From NCBI GenBank assembly GCA_015680685.1, contig MNCI01017629.1:302184-366183 (forward strand): 64,000 nucleotides of DNA, written 5' to 3'. The translations under genes were made by a program, and so were the position numbers. This document shows positions 43,810 to 55,163 of this stretch, one piece after another. Source of the DNA: Gnetum montanum. Taxonomy: Eukaryota; Streptophyta; Gnetopsida; Gnetales; Gnetaceae. A model generated the notes under the pieces. That model did no database searches and was not told where the DNA came from. It worked only from the letters and a program-made list of their open reading frames with translations. Numbering within the stretch: position 1 is the first letter of the stretch; each line of letters starts with the position of its first letter.

Positions 43810-44850
43810 GTTCGTAGATTAACATGTCCCTAGAAGGGAAAGTTTCATAAGTGATATAAGGACATTTCCACAATATCTGGAACTTAGTTCATTGAGGTAT
43901 GGGTGTGGGGTTCTAATAGAGGACCTTATCTCATATTTGAAATTTGACTTTCCTAATTCAAAGGTCATGGAACTTTTTGTTAAATGTCTTGTGCAACTCA
44001 TTAGATGAAAGGGCCACTAATTAGTTCTCATTTAGTAGGTTGAGATTCATTAATCTTTCCTTGTGTGCTAGACTTATGTCAAGGTCAAGGTCATAAGCTG
44101 TTGACAATGTACAAAGCTCGGATTGAACATGTAGAGTTGGTAATTTTCCGTACACTAGCTCATAGGAAGAGTAGCCTATAGGGAGTTTTCATGTTGAATA
44201 GTAGGCCCAGAGGGCATTGTTGAGTTTTGTGCTCTAGCCTCTCCTATGTTTGCTAATAATTCTCAATTGGATCTTTGTGATTTCCCTATTTGTAACTCAA
44301 CTTAGCTGTTGGCTTCAAGGTGGTAGGGTGTTGTTAGTTTATGTTCAACCCCCAAGCATTGCATAAGCTTCTGAAAGGTAGTACCTATAAAGTGCGATTC
44401 ATTATTAGAAATTAATGCATGTGGCACATCAAACCTATTTAAAACATTTTTTTGTACAAAAAAAGTAGCATAGAAGATGTATAGTTGGTGACAGCTACTA
44501 ATTATGCCCATTTTGTACAATAGTCAACAACAACTATGATGTATGCCTTTCCATTTGACATAGAAGTGATGGGACCCATGAATCTATTGTTGAGGTCTCT
44601 CCATTTAAGCAGTCATTCCACCAGTTCGTTGGCAACATTCACAAGAGTGGACAAATTGGTGAGCATCCCTAAAAATTGTTGGCCGATAATACCCTACCAT
44701 TAGGATTTTAATGGTCATGCATCTCCTAGCATAATGGCCCGCATATGGACCCTAATGAGCATCCAAGAGAATGCACAATTGATCAACATTAGGGACACAC
44801 CAACAAACTAAGCCATTGATGCACACCTTGTAGAGGTGTCCATTGATCTC
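43810..44850 (-). pseudogene. A2 integrase relic
   Basis: On the minus strand: a degraded zinc-binding part near 44,630-44,790, then 44,302-44,520 with NVLNRFDVPHALIS, NNESHFIGTTFQKLMQCL and TTPYHLEANS. The second-Asp motif is changed to NNES and the catalytic Glu region is eroded. The C-terminal part continues to about 43,810. It is more decayed than the A1 integrase but matches it segment by segment. Confidence 0.83.
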
Positions 44851-44999
44851 CATGAAGCATTTCACCTAGTGAAGAAACTGTTGTTTCTTTTGGTGGTCCA
44901 ACCCTTGTGGCATCTATTGAGTGAGAATATAGATGAGAATTCCATTGTACCATTTACTTTCAATAGGCAATTATTTAGTTATAGCTCCAGCAAAGAGGA

Positions 45000-45542
45000 G
45001 TTCATCCAGAAATAGATTAAATAGTGGGCTTTCTTCCTCTTTGTTGTCCCATAATAATAGAGACAAGTGGTTAGCAACCACATTCTTAGTTCCTTTCAAT
45101 CTACCATCGTAAGATTGAATTCTTGCAAGATAACCAGCCACCGTATGACACAGGGACTCACTGTTAGCTTATTCATCAAGAAGCAAATGGTGTTATCGTC
45201 TATGTGCACAAACACTTTGTATCCAAGCACATAGTTCCTAAAATTCTCTAGAGTGAACACCATTACCATTAATTCTTTTTCTATGGTAGTGTAGTTTAGT
45301 TGTTCATCCACAATGCTTTGACTTGCATAGTGTATGTAATATGGGCATTTCTTGTCATCCAATTGCATAAGCATAGTCCCCAAGGCATAGTTTGATGCAT
45401 CCATCATAACATGAAATGGTCTAGACCAATCAGGTGCTTGTAGAATTGGAGCTTCTACAAGTTTCTCCTTCATCTGTTGGAATGTTTTTTTAAATTTCTT
45501 GGTCCAAACAAATGGAGCATCTTTCTTTGTTACCTCAACCAA
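45000..45542 (-). pseudogene. A2 RNase H relic (148 codons open)
   Basis: 45,096-45,542 is one of the best-preserved pieces of coding sequence in A2. It begins in the RT-RNase H connection (KFKKTFQQMKEKLVEAPIL, APDWSRPFHVMM), then DASNYALGTMLMQLDDKK (first Asp), YTTIEKELMVMVFTLENFRN (Glu), YVLGYKVFVHIDDN (Asp) and CVIRWLVILQEFNLTMVD. The catalytic residues are still visible. Athila type by FRNYVLGYKV. Confidence 0.88.
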
Positions 45543-45555
45543 TGATTTTGAAATC

Positions 45556-46460
45556 TTAGAGAAATTCTCTATGAATCATTGGTAGTAGACAATGTGTCCA
45601 AGGAATGACCAAACATCTTTTATAGTTTTTGGTTAATGGATAATTCCTTAGATGACCATTATTTTTTTCAAGATCGACCACAATCCCTTCTTGTAAGATT
45701 CTGTATCCCAATACAATGCCTTCTTGAACCATGAGATGGCTCTTTCCCATATTGATCCACAGGTTTGTTTCCACACATCTTTTTAGTACTTGCTCAAGGT
45801 AGTCCAAGGCTTGCTCAAATGTACCACCATAAGTAGAGAAGTCATCCATAAAGACTTTCATTCCACTATTGATTTGCTGCTAAAAGATGCTTAAGACTAG
45901 GCATTGGAAAGTGGCAAGAGCATTACACAGACCAAAAGGCATCTTGCGATATAGAAAGATTCCCCATGGACTCATGAATGTTTTTTTGTCCTAGTCTTCT
46001 AGTGCAATCTACGCCATTATAACCATCCAAAAAATTGTAATAGCAATGCTCATATATGGTGTCCAACACTTGATCAATGAATCATAATAGAAAATCATCC
46101 TTAAATGTTGTCATATTTAATAGCTAAAAATCAATTCAGACCTACCACCTACCACCTTTCTTCAGCACAATCATGAGTGGACTAACCCACTCACTATTTG
46201 CAATGAGATAGATAAACCCTGCCTTGAGGAGTTGTTCAATTTCCTCTTTGACAATCTACTTCAATTTGACATTTAATCATATCTATGGTTACCTCTTTGG
46301 CTTTATGGTTGCGTCAATGTAGATGCAATGCTAGCATATCCTAGGATCGATCCTTGTGAGTTCAAGATATGACCAAGCAAAGTTTGTTGACCATTTATCA
46401 ATGACATTCAATAGCATCTATTTCTATTCTGGAGCAATATTTGCATTGATTATTATCAAC
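45556..46460 (-). pseudogene. A2 reverse transcriptase relic
   Basis: The last part is open at 45,556-45,861: MKVFMDDFSTYGGTFEQALD (active site FMDD intact, about 45,835-45,858), VLKRCVETNLWINMGKSH and MVQEGIVLGYRILQEGIVVD. Upstream palm and fingers regions to about 46,460 are readable in fragments (for example FGLCNALATFQ near 45,920) with stops and small indels. Same lineage as A1. Confidence 0.86.
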
Positions 46461-46859
46461 TTTCAATTTTTCAAGAATGCATATTCCATGCTGGCAGGTA
46501 GAGTTTTTAACTAAAGGGGCTCTAATTTAAAATTTTTAGGAATTTTCAACTCTCCCCAATAGGCATCATTAGTTGCATTATTAAAGAGTTGACGATGAAC
46601 TTGGTTTAGTTCATCCATGCCTATAACATAAGCACATGTCAAGCTCTTAGTAGGTTCCATGAACATTATGCTTCTTTTAGGATTAGTGATTAGCCACTAG
46701 GTGCCCTCTTGTTTTGTGGCTGCTCCATACAGACACCTTTGAATATCTGCTTCAAGTGCATACTACCTACATGTGGAAAGAGATGTTCATTTTATGGACC
46801 AAAGTCTTTGCACGTAATTGCACCCTACATAGCTGTATGTAATGCATAAAAATTGCCCT

Positions 46860-47363
46860 AGATATCTCCAAGGAAATATATTTGATGCCCTTTCTTACAT
46901 CAATAGTGCTTACCCCTACCCTTTCCATGATGATTGGGAAGTCCCCTTTACAGTTCTCGACCTTGATTACTAGGAAATTGACAAGATAAGATCACCAACA
47001 AATAATGGTTACAACGTCTTCCACCAACCCCAATGGAATAGTAATGGATTGTTCTACCAATTCCAATTGGATATTGCAACTCTTAAGAGGCGGTAGGTTC
47101 CAAGCAATGTACATCTCATGAGAAATCAAGTTCACATCAAGACCTAAATCAAGAAGAGCTTTACATGATTCATTTCCAACAATCTGTAAATAAATAAGAA
47201 AAATCCCATGATTAACTAATTTCTTGGAAAGGTTGCTAGCCTGGATATAATTAGATAGGACACAAGTGATCATAAAAGTATGGATTCTAGGTGGTATTTG
47301 GTTTGAAGGGGGCTCAAAGGAATTAGATGCAAAGGAAGCTGAAGAAGCAAGGCTACCAGTCAC
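46860..47363 (-). pseudogene. A2 protease relic
   Basis: 46,992-47,363 is open on the minus strand: a Ser/Pro-rich N-terminal part, KLVNHGIFLIYLQIVGNESC, active-site region KALLDLGLDVNLISHEMYIA (Asp-Leu-Gly) and LVEQSITIPLGLVEDVVTII. The C-terminal part with the family's PIILGRPFL-like block is degraded at 46,860-46,990. Confidence 0.85.
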
Positions 47364-47479
47364 ATGTGTATGTGAGGGTTTAGGTAGGCTATGGAGTCAA
47401 AAAAATCTTTTCATGATCTAGTATCTGAACCACTCTATTGATGAACCAGTTGTAGTTTGACAGTCCTTGTAGCATCGTG

Positions 47480-49665
47480 TTGTTGCAGTTGGGCTAGAAG
47501 TTTACCCTGCATAGATGGAGTAGGCAATAGCTATGTTGAGGATGGAGGAACAGGTGTAGGAATAAGAAAAGAATAAAGAAATAATTTGGTATTCCTCTTG
47601 GAATGTGTAGAATGAGTTCTATAGTATTTGGAAGGGTAGTAGTGATGTTGGAAAGAAGAAACATAACTAGAAGAGTTACGTGGAGATAGGGATTGCTAAA
47701 CGTAATATCCATATGGATCTGGTTGTTGGTAAGGGTATTTTTGCCTTAGCAGTGGTAGTGCCCATGACTGTGGTTGCTACCATTATTGATACTACTCATA
47801 CAATTTCAATGGAGTTCCACTTAGATAGTATTATTATCGCTGATGGAATTGCCTAGGATTGCCTTAAGGATAATGCAACCTTCTAGTTGCTTACCTTTTT
47901 GCTAGTCATGGATTCAGAACATACACCCTAGACTCCTGTAAGTGTGACACAATGAGGCAACATTCCTTAGAATGTTCATATTGGTAGATTTCACACCCAC
48001 CATCATTATCTAATTCAATTTCTACAAATTTCCCTACTATAGCAATCTTTCTCTTACTCCTTTGATTGGCACATTCAGCTTCTTTTCGTCCCTTATGATC
48101 ATAATTACTACTTTTTTCTTTAGACTCTTCAGCAATTTTCAAGATAGCTTAAAATTTGCAATTCATATAGTCCCATAATTGATCTACCTTAGCTAAAATT
48201 TTAGAGATAAATTTTTGAATCACCAAAGTTTTCCAATTCACCACCTTATCAAGTGATGATTGCTCCTCACTATCACAAAATTAGACCTCCCTCTTGCAAA
48301 TTGAAGGATCATAGTTATATTCTTCAACACTTTCATGTTTTCTCAAAACTCCTTCTTTCACCATCTACTTAATTAGCCTTTGGATTTGATGGGCTCTTAA
48401 CTCTAACAATTGCCCTTAGGCATAGACTCTAAGAGTTCTCCTCATTTCTAATCAAAGTTCATCTATGATATGGAAAAGTTGTTCTTGTTGAGAATAACAT
48501 TGGCCAGGACATCTTTGTAATAAGGAACAGTATTGGCCTATGGTGACATCCAAGGGTTCATGTTTCCCTTGTTTTCATCCTTGGATCTACCTTCTCAAGC
48601 TGGACACTCAAGAGTACATATGATATTTGTCATTGAATAGTTCAAGCATTGTACTCCACTGTTTGATGGATTTCAATTCTAAGAACTAATACCAACTTTC
48701 AACTTCTCTAATGAGTGTCATGAGAAACAACTTAAGCTTTTTCCAGTTTTTTTCTATATTTTACAATTCATAGGCATCATGAAAACCCTGAATATGGTTT
48801 TTCATATCTAAGTTATATCCCCCTTCGAACCTATGGATATTATTCATGTCTAGCCTCTTGATACGATTATCCTTTACATGCCTTGTGGGAATTCTAACTA
48901 CCTCTACAATGTTTAGGATGCTTCAAGTAGCAAGAAAAGGCTCATCATAGCCATGATTTTGATGCCTATGATGCTCTCTACTACCCCCTTCATTCATGGT
49001 GATGGGCCTCTCTTCAATACCCATGCCCCAAGTCTTGATTTGCACAATAGTCCCTATGATCATCTTGGTCCCGTTGGTCACCTTCATCACTATTGTTTCC
49101 CCTGTGGTTGCATTCGAAGCCAAAAGAGGAAGATGATGATGATGTAGGTGAAGAGGAAGGAGGGAATAACACCATCATAGTGCTTTCCACCCCCTCTTCG
49201 ATGGTTGCAACCATGATCATAATCATGCTACTTGCCTGCATCCCTCCCATGACTTTCCTCCTTGGATTCCCCTTTGTCATGGGATCCGTTCTTTCTAGAA
49301 CTAGGATTATGGACCAAAGAGAGAAGTCTCTTTAAATTGAAAGCCCTTAGAGAAGGGTTCTCTACCATCTCTTTGGTTCATCAAGAATGGAAAATCATTG
49401 GACCACTTCCCCTTCGCAGACTCATAGTGCTGCTCTAACTGTCAATCCCTTAGATGTTGTGCAACAATGGGATGATAATCCCTAGTGTCCCTATCCTGCA
49501 TAACATATTTAGCATGAAGCCCTTGGATGCCAAACCACATAATATTTTGTTGAAGCATCATAGGAATTGATCAATCGAGCAACAACACAATGTTACCTTC
49601 CATGTCACACCACTATAGTGGTTCATCCTAGTGTAGAACGAAGGTGAAATTGGGTACATACTCAT
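47480..49665 (-). pseudogene. A2 gag relic
   Basis: Reads on the minus strand. The start lies close to the deletion point at about 49,683 (HPDEYVPNFTF at 49,620-49,680, corresponding to HPDKYVSNFTF in A1). A Ser-rich tract follows at 49,130-49,200, then the capsid core at about 48,650-48,910 with VRIPTRHVKDNRIKRLDM and NHIQGFHDAY. 47,906-48,142 has a basic segment and the knuckle remnant CEIYQYEHSKECC. A His/Leu/Pro-rich tail runs to about 47,490. Broken in many places. Confidence 0.8.
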
Positions 49666-49683
49666 CAGGATGAGCATATACCA

Positions 49684-49887
49684 CTCTAGAAAAAAGAAAC
49701 TACAAGAGCTCTACTATGCTATGAAAAAAAATATTGCAAACCATGTGCCCAAGAACTATATTTATAGGCCATCACACACCCCACGATATCGAATATCCAA
49801 CATTGCTTCTTGGGCCCTGATATTGGGCATCTAAAATCAAGGCTCTAATATATCTGATATTGGAGCCAAGAAAAATATGATTCATCA
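49684..49887 (-). mobile_element. A2 5' LTR remnant (U3 and TATA only)
   Basis: Aligns with 41,277-41,485, about 12% different by eye. Everything between gag codon ~25 and this point (PBS plus about 680 bp of LTR) is missing. The junction is at 'ccact|ctaga', where 'act' is shared by the two sides. The end TTCATCA is followed by TAGTT. Confidence 0.85.
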
Positions 49888-52050
49888 TAGTTTATATTTG
49901 AATTTTTATAACATATAGGAAAAAATAATAAATTATATTTATTTTATCTTTTATAAAATATCTATAAATGGATGTAATAAAATAATGATCCCAATCTCTT
50001 ATATCTCTTCAATTTCTTACACATTTTTCATGAAAAACATTTGTCCCATCATATATTGTTATGGACCCATTAATTCACTACAAATATATGGGAAAAATAT
50101 GTTGTACTTAATGCTTCAACAATAAGATAGTTTAAGTTACAAAATTTTCTCCATCAATTCATCAAAATTTTTCATCAATTTCATTATTTAACAATTCATT
50201 ACTATTCCATTAATCATTATCAAATTCATCACCTCAAGAAATTTCAATATTTATCAATAATTTTAATTTAGAAAAATGATCAACATTTAATCTTATCATT
50301 TTATGATTAGCTTTATCAAATTCATTAAAGATATTCAACCAAATTCTTAACATTTCAATTTCAATATTCAACCAGAAAGATTAAAAGTCATCAAAATGGA
50401 ACCAATCAATTCCCTCTTAAAACTCAAATTAATTTGATCAATTCTTCATCATAGGATATTCAAGGAATTCAAGTAACATTAAGAATCATATTTTAAAAAA
50501 TTTAAACTCTAAATTCTTTAAAATTTAATTTATTTCATTTTGCTAGGACCTAACCATGACTCATGGAATTCTTAGAAAACATACCACCACTTGTGATTAT
50601 TAACCATAATTTGTGATATTTTTATAAGACTCATGATGAAGGGTTCTAATAAAATTATATAGTTTAGAGTGATATTTTTCTAATATAAATTTAACCAAAA
50701 ATGAACTTCAATTGTGTTGAAATTTGACAACCAAATAGATCTTTTTAAGAGCTTTCCAAAAATCCCAAGATAATCTTAAAACTCCAAATAACAAGGAAGT
50801 TGTGAGCTTCCAATTTTGACCCAATAATTTAATTTCTTCATAAATTTTGGTTATATCATGGTAAACATACCACAACATGTGGTACTTTCAATTTCAAATT
50901 TTTTAGCCATTTTATCATACCATGACTTATGGTGTCCTAGTGGTCCATTAGTGATATCATCAAATTTGATTTTTTTTTTCACATGTTTAAAAGATAATGT
51001 CCCATGGTTAGCCTAGGGTTTGAAGATTGACTCATGGTAGATAAAATTTCAAGCATTTTCATTAAATTGTATTAGAATTTCAAAATTTTCATCATAGGAT
51101 TTGTCATGTCCCCAGTCCTAAATGGAGATGTTTCATAATAAAAATATTGTTGTTTTGTAACAAATGATGTAATTATTGTAATAAGACCTAAAATGACACA
51201 TTGTAAGTTGAAATAATTGAAACATAAATACACCCCAAGATATATAGTTTATATAAAAATTTATAATGTAGCATTTCCCAAAAAAATTTAACCCATAACT
51301 TGAAGTTTCTAAATCAAGAGTCTTACCACTAGAATAACACCTCATTGTTTGAAAGAACACATTGTAATTACAAGCATGTCCCTTAAGGTGACCTTTTGGG
51401 ATTTATACTTAAGAATTAGAGGTTGTGCCAGCATGAAGTTGTAGAGCTAGTAAAGATGAGTAATGGACACAAGATGAATCATGATAAAAATGTGAATAAC
51501 ATTCCTTTTAGACAAGTACAAGTTTAATGGTGGTGGCACTACTAGATTGCCTCTAAGGAGTAGATGCCCAAGGAAAATAACCCTAAGAAATGCTCAGACT
51601 GAGATACATTATCTCCACATTAATAAAATTTCCTATTCATTTTCTTCTGCATTGTCCTAGTTGTATTTATTATGCATAATGTCGAATATTATGAATATGA
51701 TGTCATAGATTTATCATGCAAAGCTTAATAATTCATATTGAACATAAAAGATTCAAGCCATGGGAGATCAAAAAAAAGTTTTCCAATATGTTCAATCATT
51801 TTTTATGGTACTCAAATTTCAAATTATAGTAATGATTAACAAAGGACTAATTAGATTTTAATGATGTCTAGAATAATGTGAACAAAAGCATTGAAAAACC
51901 AAAACCAAGATATAAGAATATGAAAAGAAATTTTAGAAAGTCACCAAAGATAAATAATTATGAAAGAAAATAATTTGTAATTCAATTGGTAACAAAATTA
52001 GAAATATAATTATAAAATTGAAGACTAGAAAATAAATGTAGTAATATCTT
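49888..52050. other. AT-rich spacer right of A2
   Basis: No protein is recognised. 50,551-51,050 holds five scattered copies of a motif like ACCATGACTTATGGT. A possible start of another LTR, TGTCATGTCCCCAGTCC, lies at 51,104, without a partner. A SINE-like segment is annotated separately. Confidence 0.4.
51230..51355 (-). mobile_element. Possible tRNA-derived SINE head
   Basis: On the minus strand the sequence contains TTCTAGTGGTAAGACTCTTG, then 30 bases on TTATGGGTTAAA. This resembles an A box (TAGTGG-type) and a B box (GGTTCAAATCC-type) of RNA polymerase III promoters as found in plant SINEs. The B box is decayed, and no poly-A or T tail or target duplication was fixed. Confidence 0.35.
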
Positions 52051-52059
52051 TAAGACAAA

Positions 52060-52650
52060 TATCTAGAGAAGGAGAGTGTAAGTGAAACTCAATGGAAGAT
52101 TCCAAAATTTCAAAAAGGTATGAAGGAAAAAGGCATATTGAAGAAAAGAGACAAGAAAAATTTCAAGAAAAATCAACAATCATTCAAGAGGTATAAGAAA
52201 GAAAAATGCAAGAATACATGAAGCACTCTAACAACAAAGAGAAGGCACACACAAAATTTGATGATTTCCACATTAAGCATAAACCATTTAGAATTAAAAA
52301 AAAAATCAAAGCAAGGACCTAGATATTGAAGAAGGCCCAACACTAAAAGGTAAAGAGCAACCAATTTTCCATGCATTTTCCCACTTAAGCAAATAGATTC
52401 CAACAAAATGTGGCTATTAGGAAGTGGATGTTCAAACTACATGACTTCAAAACTAGATAACTTCCCTAATATTGCAGTCATATGTGGCCTTAGTAAATTT
52501 TTCTTTGAGGATGAAAGAAAATTAGAAACACTAGGATTTAGAATAGTCAATATCAACTTGAAAGATGGAAACCATTTTAAAACTAGAGATATTTATTATG
52601 TGCTTGATCTTCAAAAATTACTACTTTCATTTAGCCAACTAACAATTTGA
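52060..52650 (+). pseudogene. Copia gag tail and protease fragment
   Basis: 52,408-52,650 encodes MWLLGSGCSNYMTSKLDNFP, then FFFEDERKL, IVNINLKDG and IYYVLDLQKLLLSFSQL. This is the protease of a Ty1/copia element, in which the usual DSGC motif reads GSGC, so the catalytic Asp is lost. The preceding 350 bp is Lys-rich, like the end of a copia gag. The fragment ends at about 52,650, where LINE sequence on the other strand begins. The copia element here runs + and is unrelated in position to the one at 2,300-4,700. Confidence 0.8.
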
Positions 52651-52937
52651 GTTACTACAATTAAATCTGAAGGAAGGCTTATTATATGCAAGTGCAAGCA
52701 TAGTTTTGTACTAATCACTAAATCATATGCTTTTGTAAAATCAATAAAACAAATACAAAATTTTTTATTAAGCATTTTTTCAAACTTCATGCAACATTTA
52801 ATAGTAACTAAGTGATCAATAGTGAAGTAATTATATCTAAAACATGCTTGACATCTTACCCTGACCTCATTACCTTCAATCCAGGAATTGATTCTCTTTC
52901 CTAGCAAAGTGGCTAATCACTTAGCAAAAATATTGCT
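52611..52937 (-). pseudogene. LINE (non-LTR) reverse transcriptase fragment
   Basis: Reads on the minus strand from 52,937: SNIFAK, LATLLGKRINSWIE, QACFRYNYFTIDHLVTIKCC, NKKFCICFIDFTKAYDLVIS and LHLHIISLPSDL. This corresponds to reverse-transcriptase blocks before and around motif A (FIDFTKAYD, first catalytic Asp). The QAGFR-STIDH pattern is closer to RTE/jockey-type and related LINEs than to the common plant L1 pattern; the exact clade is undetermined. The fragment is cut on one side by B2 at 52,941 and grades into copia sequence near 52,650. Confidence 0.75.
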
Positions 52938-52940
52938 CAC

Positions 52941-54623
52941 TGAAACACCACCAAATTTGAGCTCTCGGGTCTCAACTCCAAATTTGGCTAGGTGTCAAAA
53001 CTTGGAAAATTTTTTTCTAAGTGTTGATACTATGCCCCCACTACTAGGACTATGCTCTAGAGCATAGTCAGTGTAGTTGACACTAATAGTCCAAATTTGC
53101 AAAATATTCTAAGTGTTAATGAAGCTGCAAATTTTTCTAGGTGTCTTGACTACACTCACTCTGCCATGACTATGCTCTAGAGTGTAGTCAGCATAGTCAG
53201 CCTTAGAATGGCCAGTTTGCAAATTTTCCTAAGTGTCAAGCCAGAGGCTATTGAGCATGTATGGGATGAAAAAAATATTCTAGCAAATTTTCTAACTCCT
53301 AAGCCTATGCTCCCTACTATGCTCTAGAGTGTAGTTAGCGTAATCTGCATGGCCATGTCATCTTTGCTAGATTTTTCCAAGTGTTATGGCTACATTGAAA
53401 CCTTCAAGACTATGCTCTAGAGCATAGCTAGTGTAGCCTACATAGAGCATCATTTTCTGGCAAGATTTTCCTAACTCTCAGGGCTATGCTCTAGAGCATA
53501 GTTAGCATAGTCTACTGAACCTACCTCTAAAAGCTTCTAGAGCTCAACATCGACCTACATCTTAGGTCCAACATTTCCTCAATAAGCAATATCAACAAGT
53601 TTTGTCTCTTTTGCATCCCCCATTTTTCCCCAAGATTATACCTACAATCGACACAGCTTGAGAGAGTGAGCAACGTAGTCCTGAAGCCTAGTCTCCAAAC
53701 TACACTATTTTGTAGTTTTTTTTAGGTACTTTGCAATCTGTTTGGCATCACACATGTAGTCTTGGCAGTGTACTCATAGTCTGGCAATCTCATAGGGTTC
53801 ATTGCAGCACATCAGTAGAAAACCATTTTTCTTCAGTGGAAGCATAGTTGGGGCTAGGATAGTCCCAACTACCTCTTTGCCATGTGCACCCAATCTGTGA
53901 TTCACACTAACCCTAGTTCTATAAATACCCCTACACTTCACATTTTAGGGGTTTTCATTTTCATTCAGTAGTTGGCATTCTAGCATTGGCACTCTTGCAC
54001 CCAAGCACCCTTTGCATCTTAACAAACTTTGAAATACCACTAGACACCATTGCACATCACTACGATGCCATTGTACATCACCCAACACATGGTACACCAC
54101 CATAGCTTATAGGACACCGCAGCAACAAACCCAATAGGCTCAAACTCCACAGTGGATGTTAATTCTTCATAGCTAGACACCCTATGACTACACTCACCTA
54201 CTGTGCCTATTGTGCACCACATACCTCCTAAACTTTCCTTTGTAATTGACTACACTCCTCCCATTTGGGGTGGTGCCACTCTCTCTCTTACTCATGTTCA
54301 CTACATTTTTCACAATTCCTTTGGTATCTTAGCATTTTATTCACAGGTTTTCATCATTTAAGCAATTTTTTTTTGATTTTCTATTCATTTTTCATGCCCA
54401 AAACCTCTACTACGCTCACACTTGTGGACACCATGAAACACCATATCAACACCTTAACACTTGCTCCGTCATAACACCCATAAGTCCCAATTCGATTGAT
54501 AAGACCATTCTAGGAACCCTGCCTCTATTCTTAGCAAGCCCTTATGCAAAAGCAAGGTTAAGAATGTGTGACTTTGGACCTCTTGGTGTCCCGTTCTAGC
54601 CTCCAACATTTTCAGTCATGATA
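52941..54623 (+). mobile_element. B2 5' LTR (1,683 bp)
   Basis: Homologous end to end with the B1 LTRs in reverse complement. The TATA box CTATAAATA is at 53,919-53,927, followed by CCCCTACAC. U3 52,941-53,918 has the palindrome array. The LTR end 'cagtcatgata' abuts the PBS. Confidence 0.88.
53048..53505. repeat. Five copies of a 20-22-bp palindrome in B2 U3
   Basis: ACTATGCTCTAGAGCATAGT is a perfect palindrome at 53,049-53,068; with flanking G and C it extends to 22 bp (53,048-53,069). Near-identical copies lie at 53,168, 53,316, 53,408 and 53,483, spaced about 75-150 bp and upstream of the TATA box. Most are followed by 'cagtgtag' or 'tagcatag'. Confidence 0.85.
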
Positions 54624-54648
54624 GTTTTCTAGCACTAGAAGGAGGGCC
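54624..54648 (+). other. B2 primer-binding site
   Basis: GTTTTCTAGCACTAGAAGGA directly follows the LTR and matches the B1 PBS except for a few transitions. Confidence 0.65.
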
Positions 54649-55160
54649 TTCACCATTTCCTTCTTTGGCCATCTATTGGTTGTTGTCTTGCATGCTCTTT
54701 ACACCCTATCCAAATTGGGCCCCATCATTAATTTCCTTGAAACCCCACTTGACAACACTAGTGTTCACACTTAGCCAAATTTTGGATCTTCCTCATAGCA
54801 TAGCTAGCTCTAGCGTAGTGAGCGTAGTTGGCTCTGACCATAGTCCCAGAGCTAGTCATGTTTTTAGCATGTTTACACTTAATCATTTTTCTCTGCATTC
54901 TAGACATAGCCATTTTTGTACATTTTTACACTTAGCCATTTTTTTAACAGTTGCATACTTAGCCATTTTTCTACTTGTTTTGCATAAGCCCCTTCTGCAT
55001 TTCTCTTTGCACCATGAACCCCAAATAGCCTTCAACCTCTACTTCAAGTGTGTTTGTTATCAAGCCCATTTAGCAAGAAATACAGATTGACCTTCCTAGT
55101 GCTGGGGGTCCTATCTTATCATAAATACAATCTCTTAGGTAGTGCAACCTACCTCCCAAG
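54649..55160 (+). other. B2 5' leader
   Basis: Between PBS and gag. An open frame of 141 codons (54,665-55,090) rich in Leu/Phe/His has no counterpart in B1 and looks accidental. CTATG/TAGTTGG motifs like those of the LTR occur near 54,800-54,850. Confidence 0.5.
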
Positions 55161-55163
55161 GTC

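Larger units (their letters stand above)
40603..49887 (-). mobile_element. A2: second Athila-like element
   Basis: Same family and orientation as A1, about 9.3 kb. In sense: remnant 5' LTR 49,684-49,887, gag, protease, reverse transcriptase, RNase H, integrase, 3' region, full 3' LTR 40,603-41,485. The PBS and most of the 5' LTR are deleted. It preserves the uninterrupted sequence into which B1 inserted in A1 (41,734-41,746), so it served as the empty-site control. All domains are broken by stops and frameshifts. Confidence 0.9.

Noticed and set aside
49014-49335. Met- and Ser-rich frames on both strands
   Set aside because: They arise from the simple-sequence, Ser-rich tract of the A2 gag; the gag frame is the real one.
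51230-51355. tRNA gene
   Set aside because: A- and B-box-like sequences are present but the cloverleaf cannot be formed; listed as a possible SINE instead.
54665-55090. 141-codon hydrophobic frame after the B2 PBS
   Set aside because: No counterpart in the B1 leader, composition biased to Leu/Phe/His, no recognisable domain.
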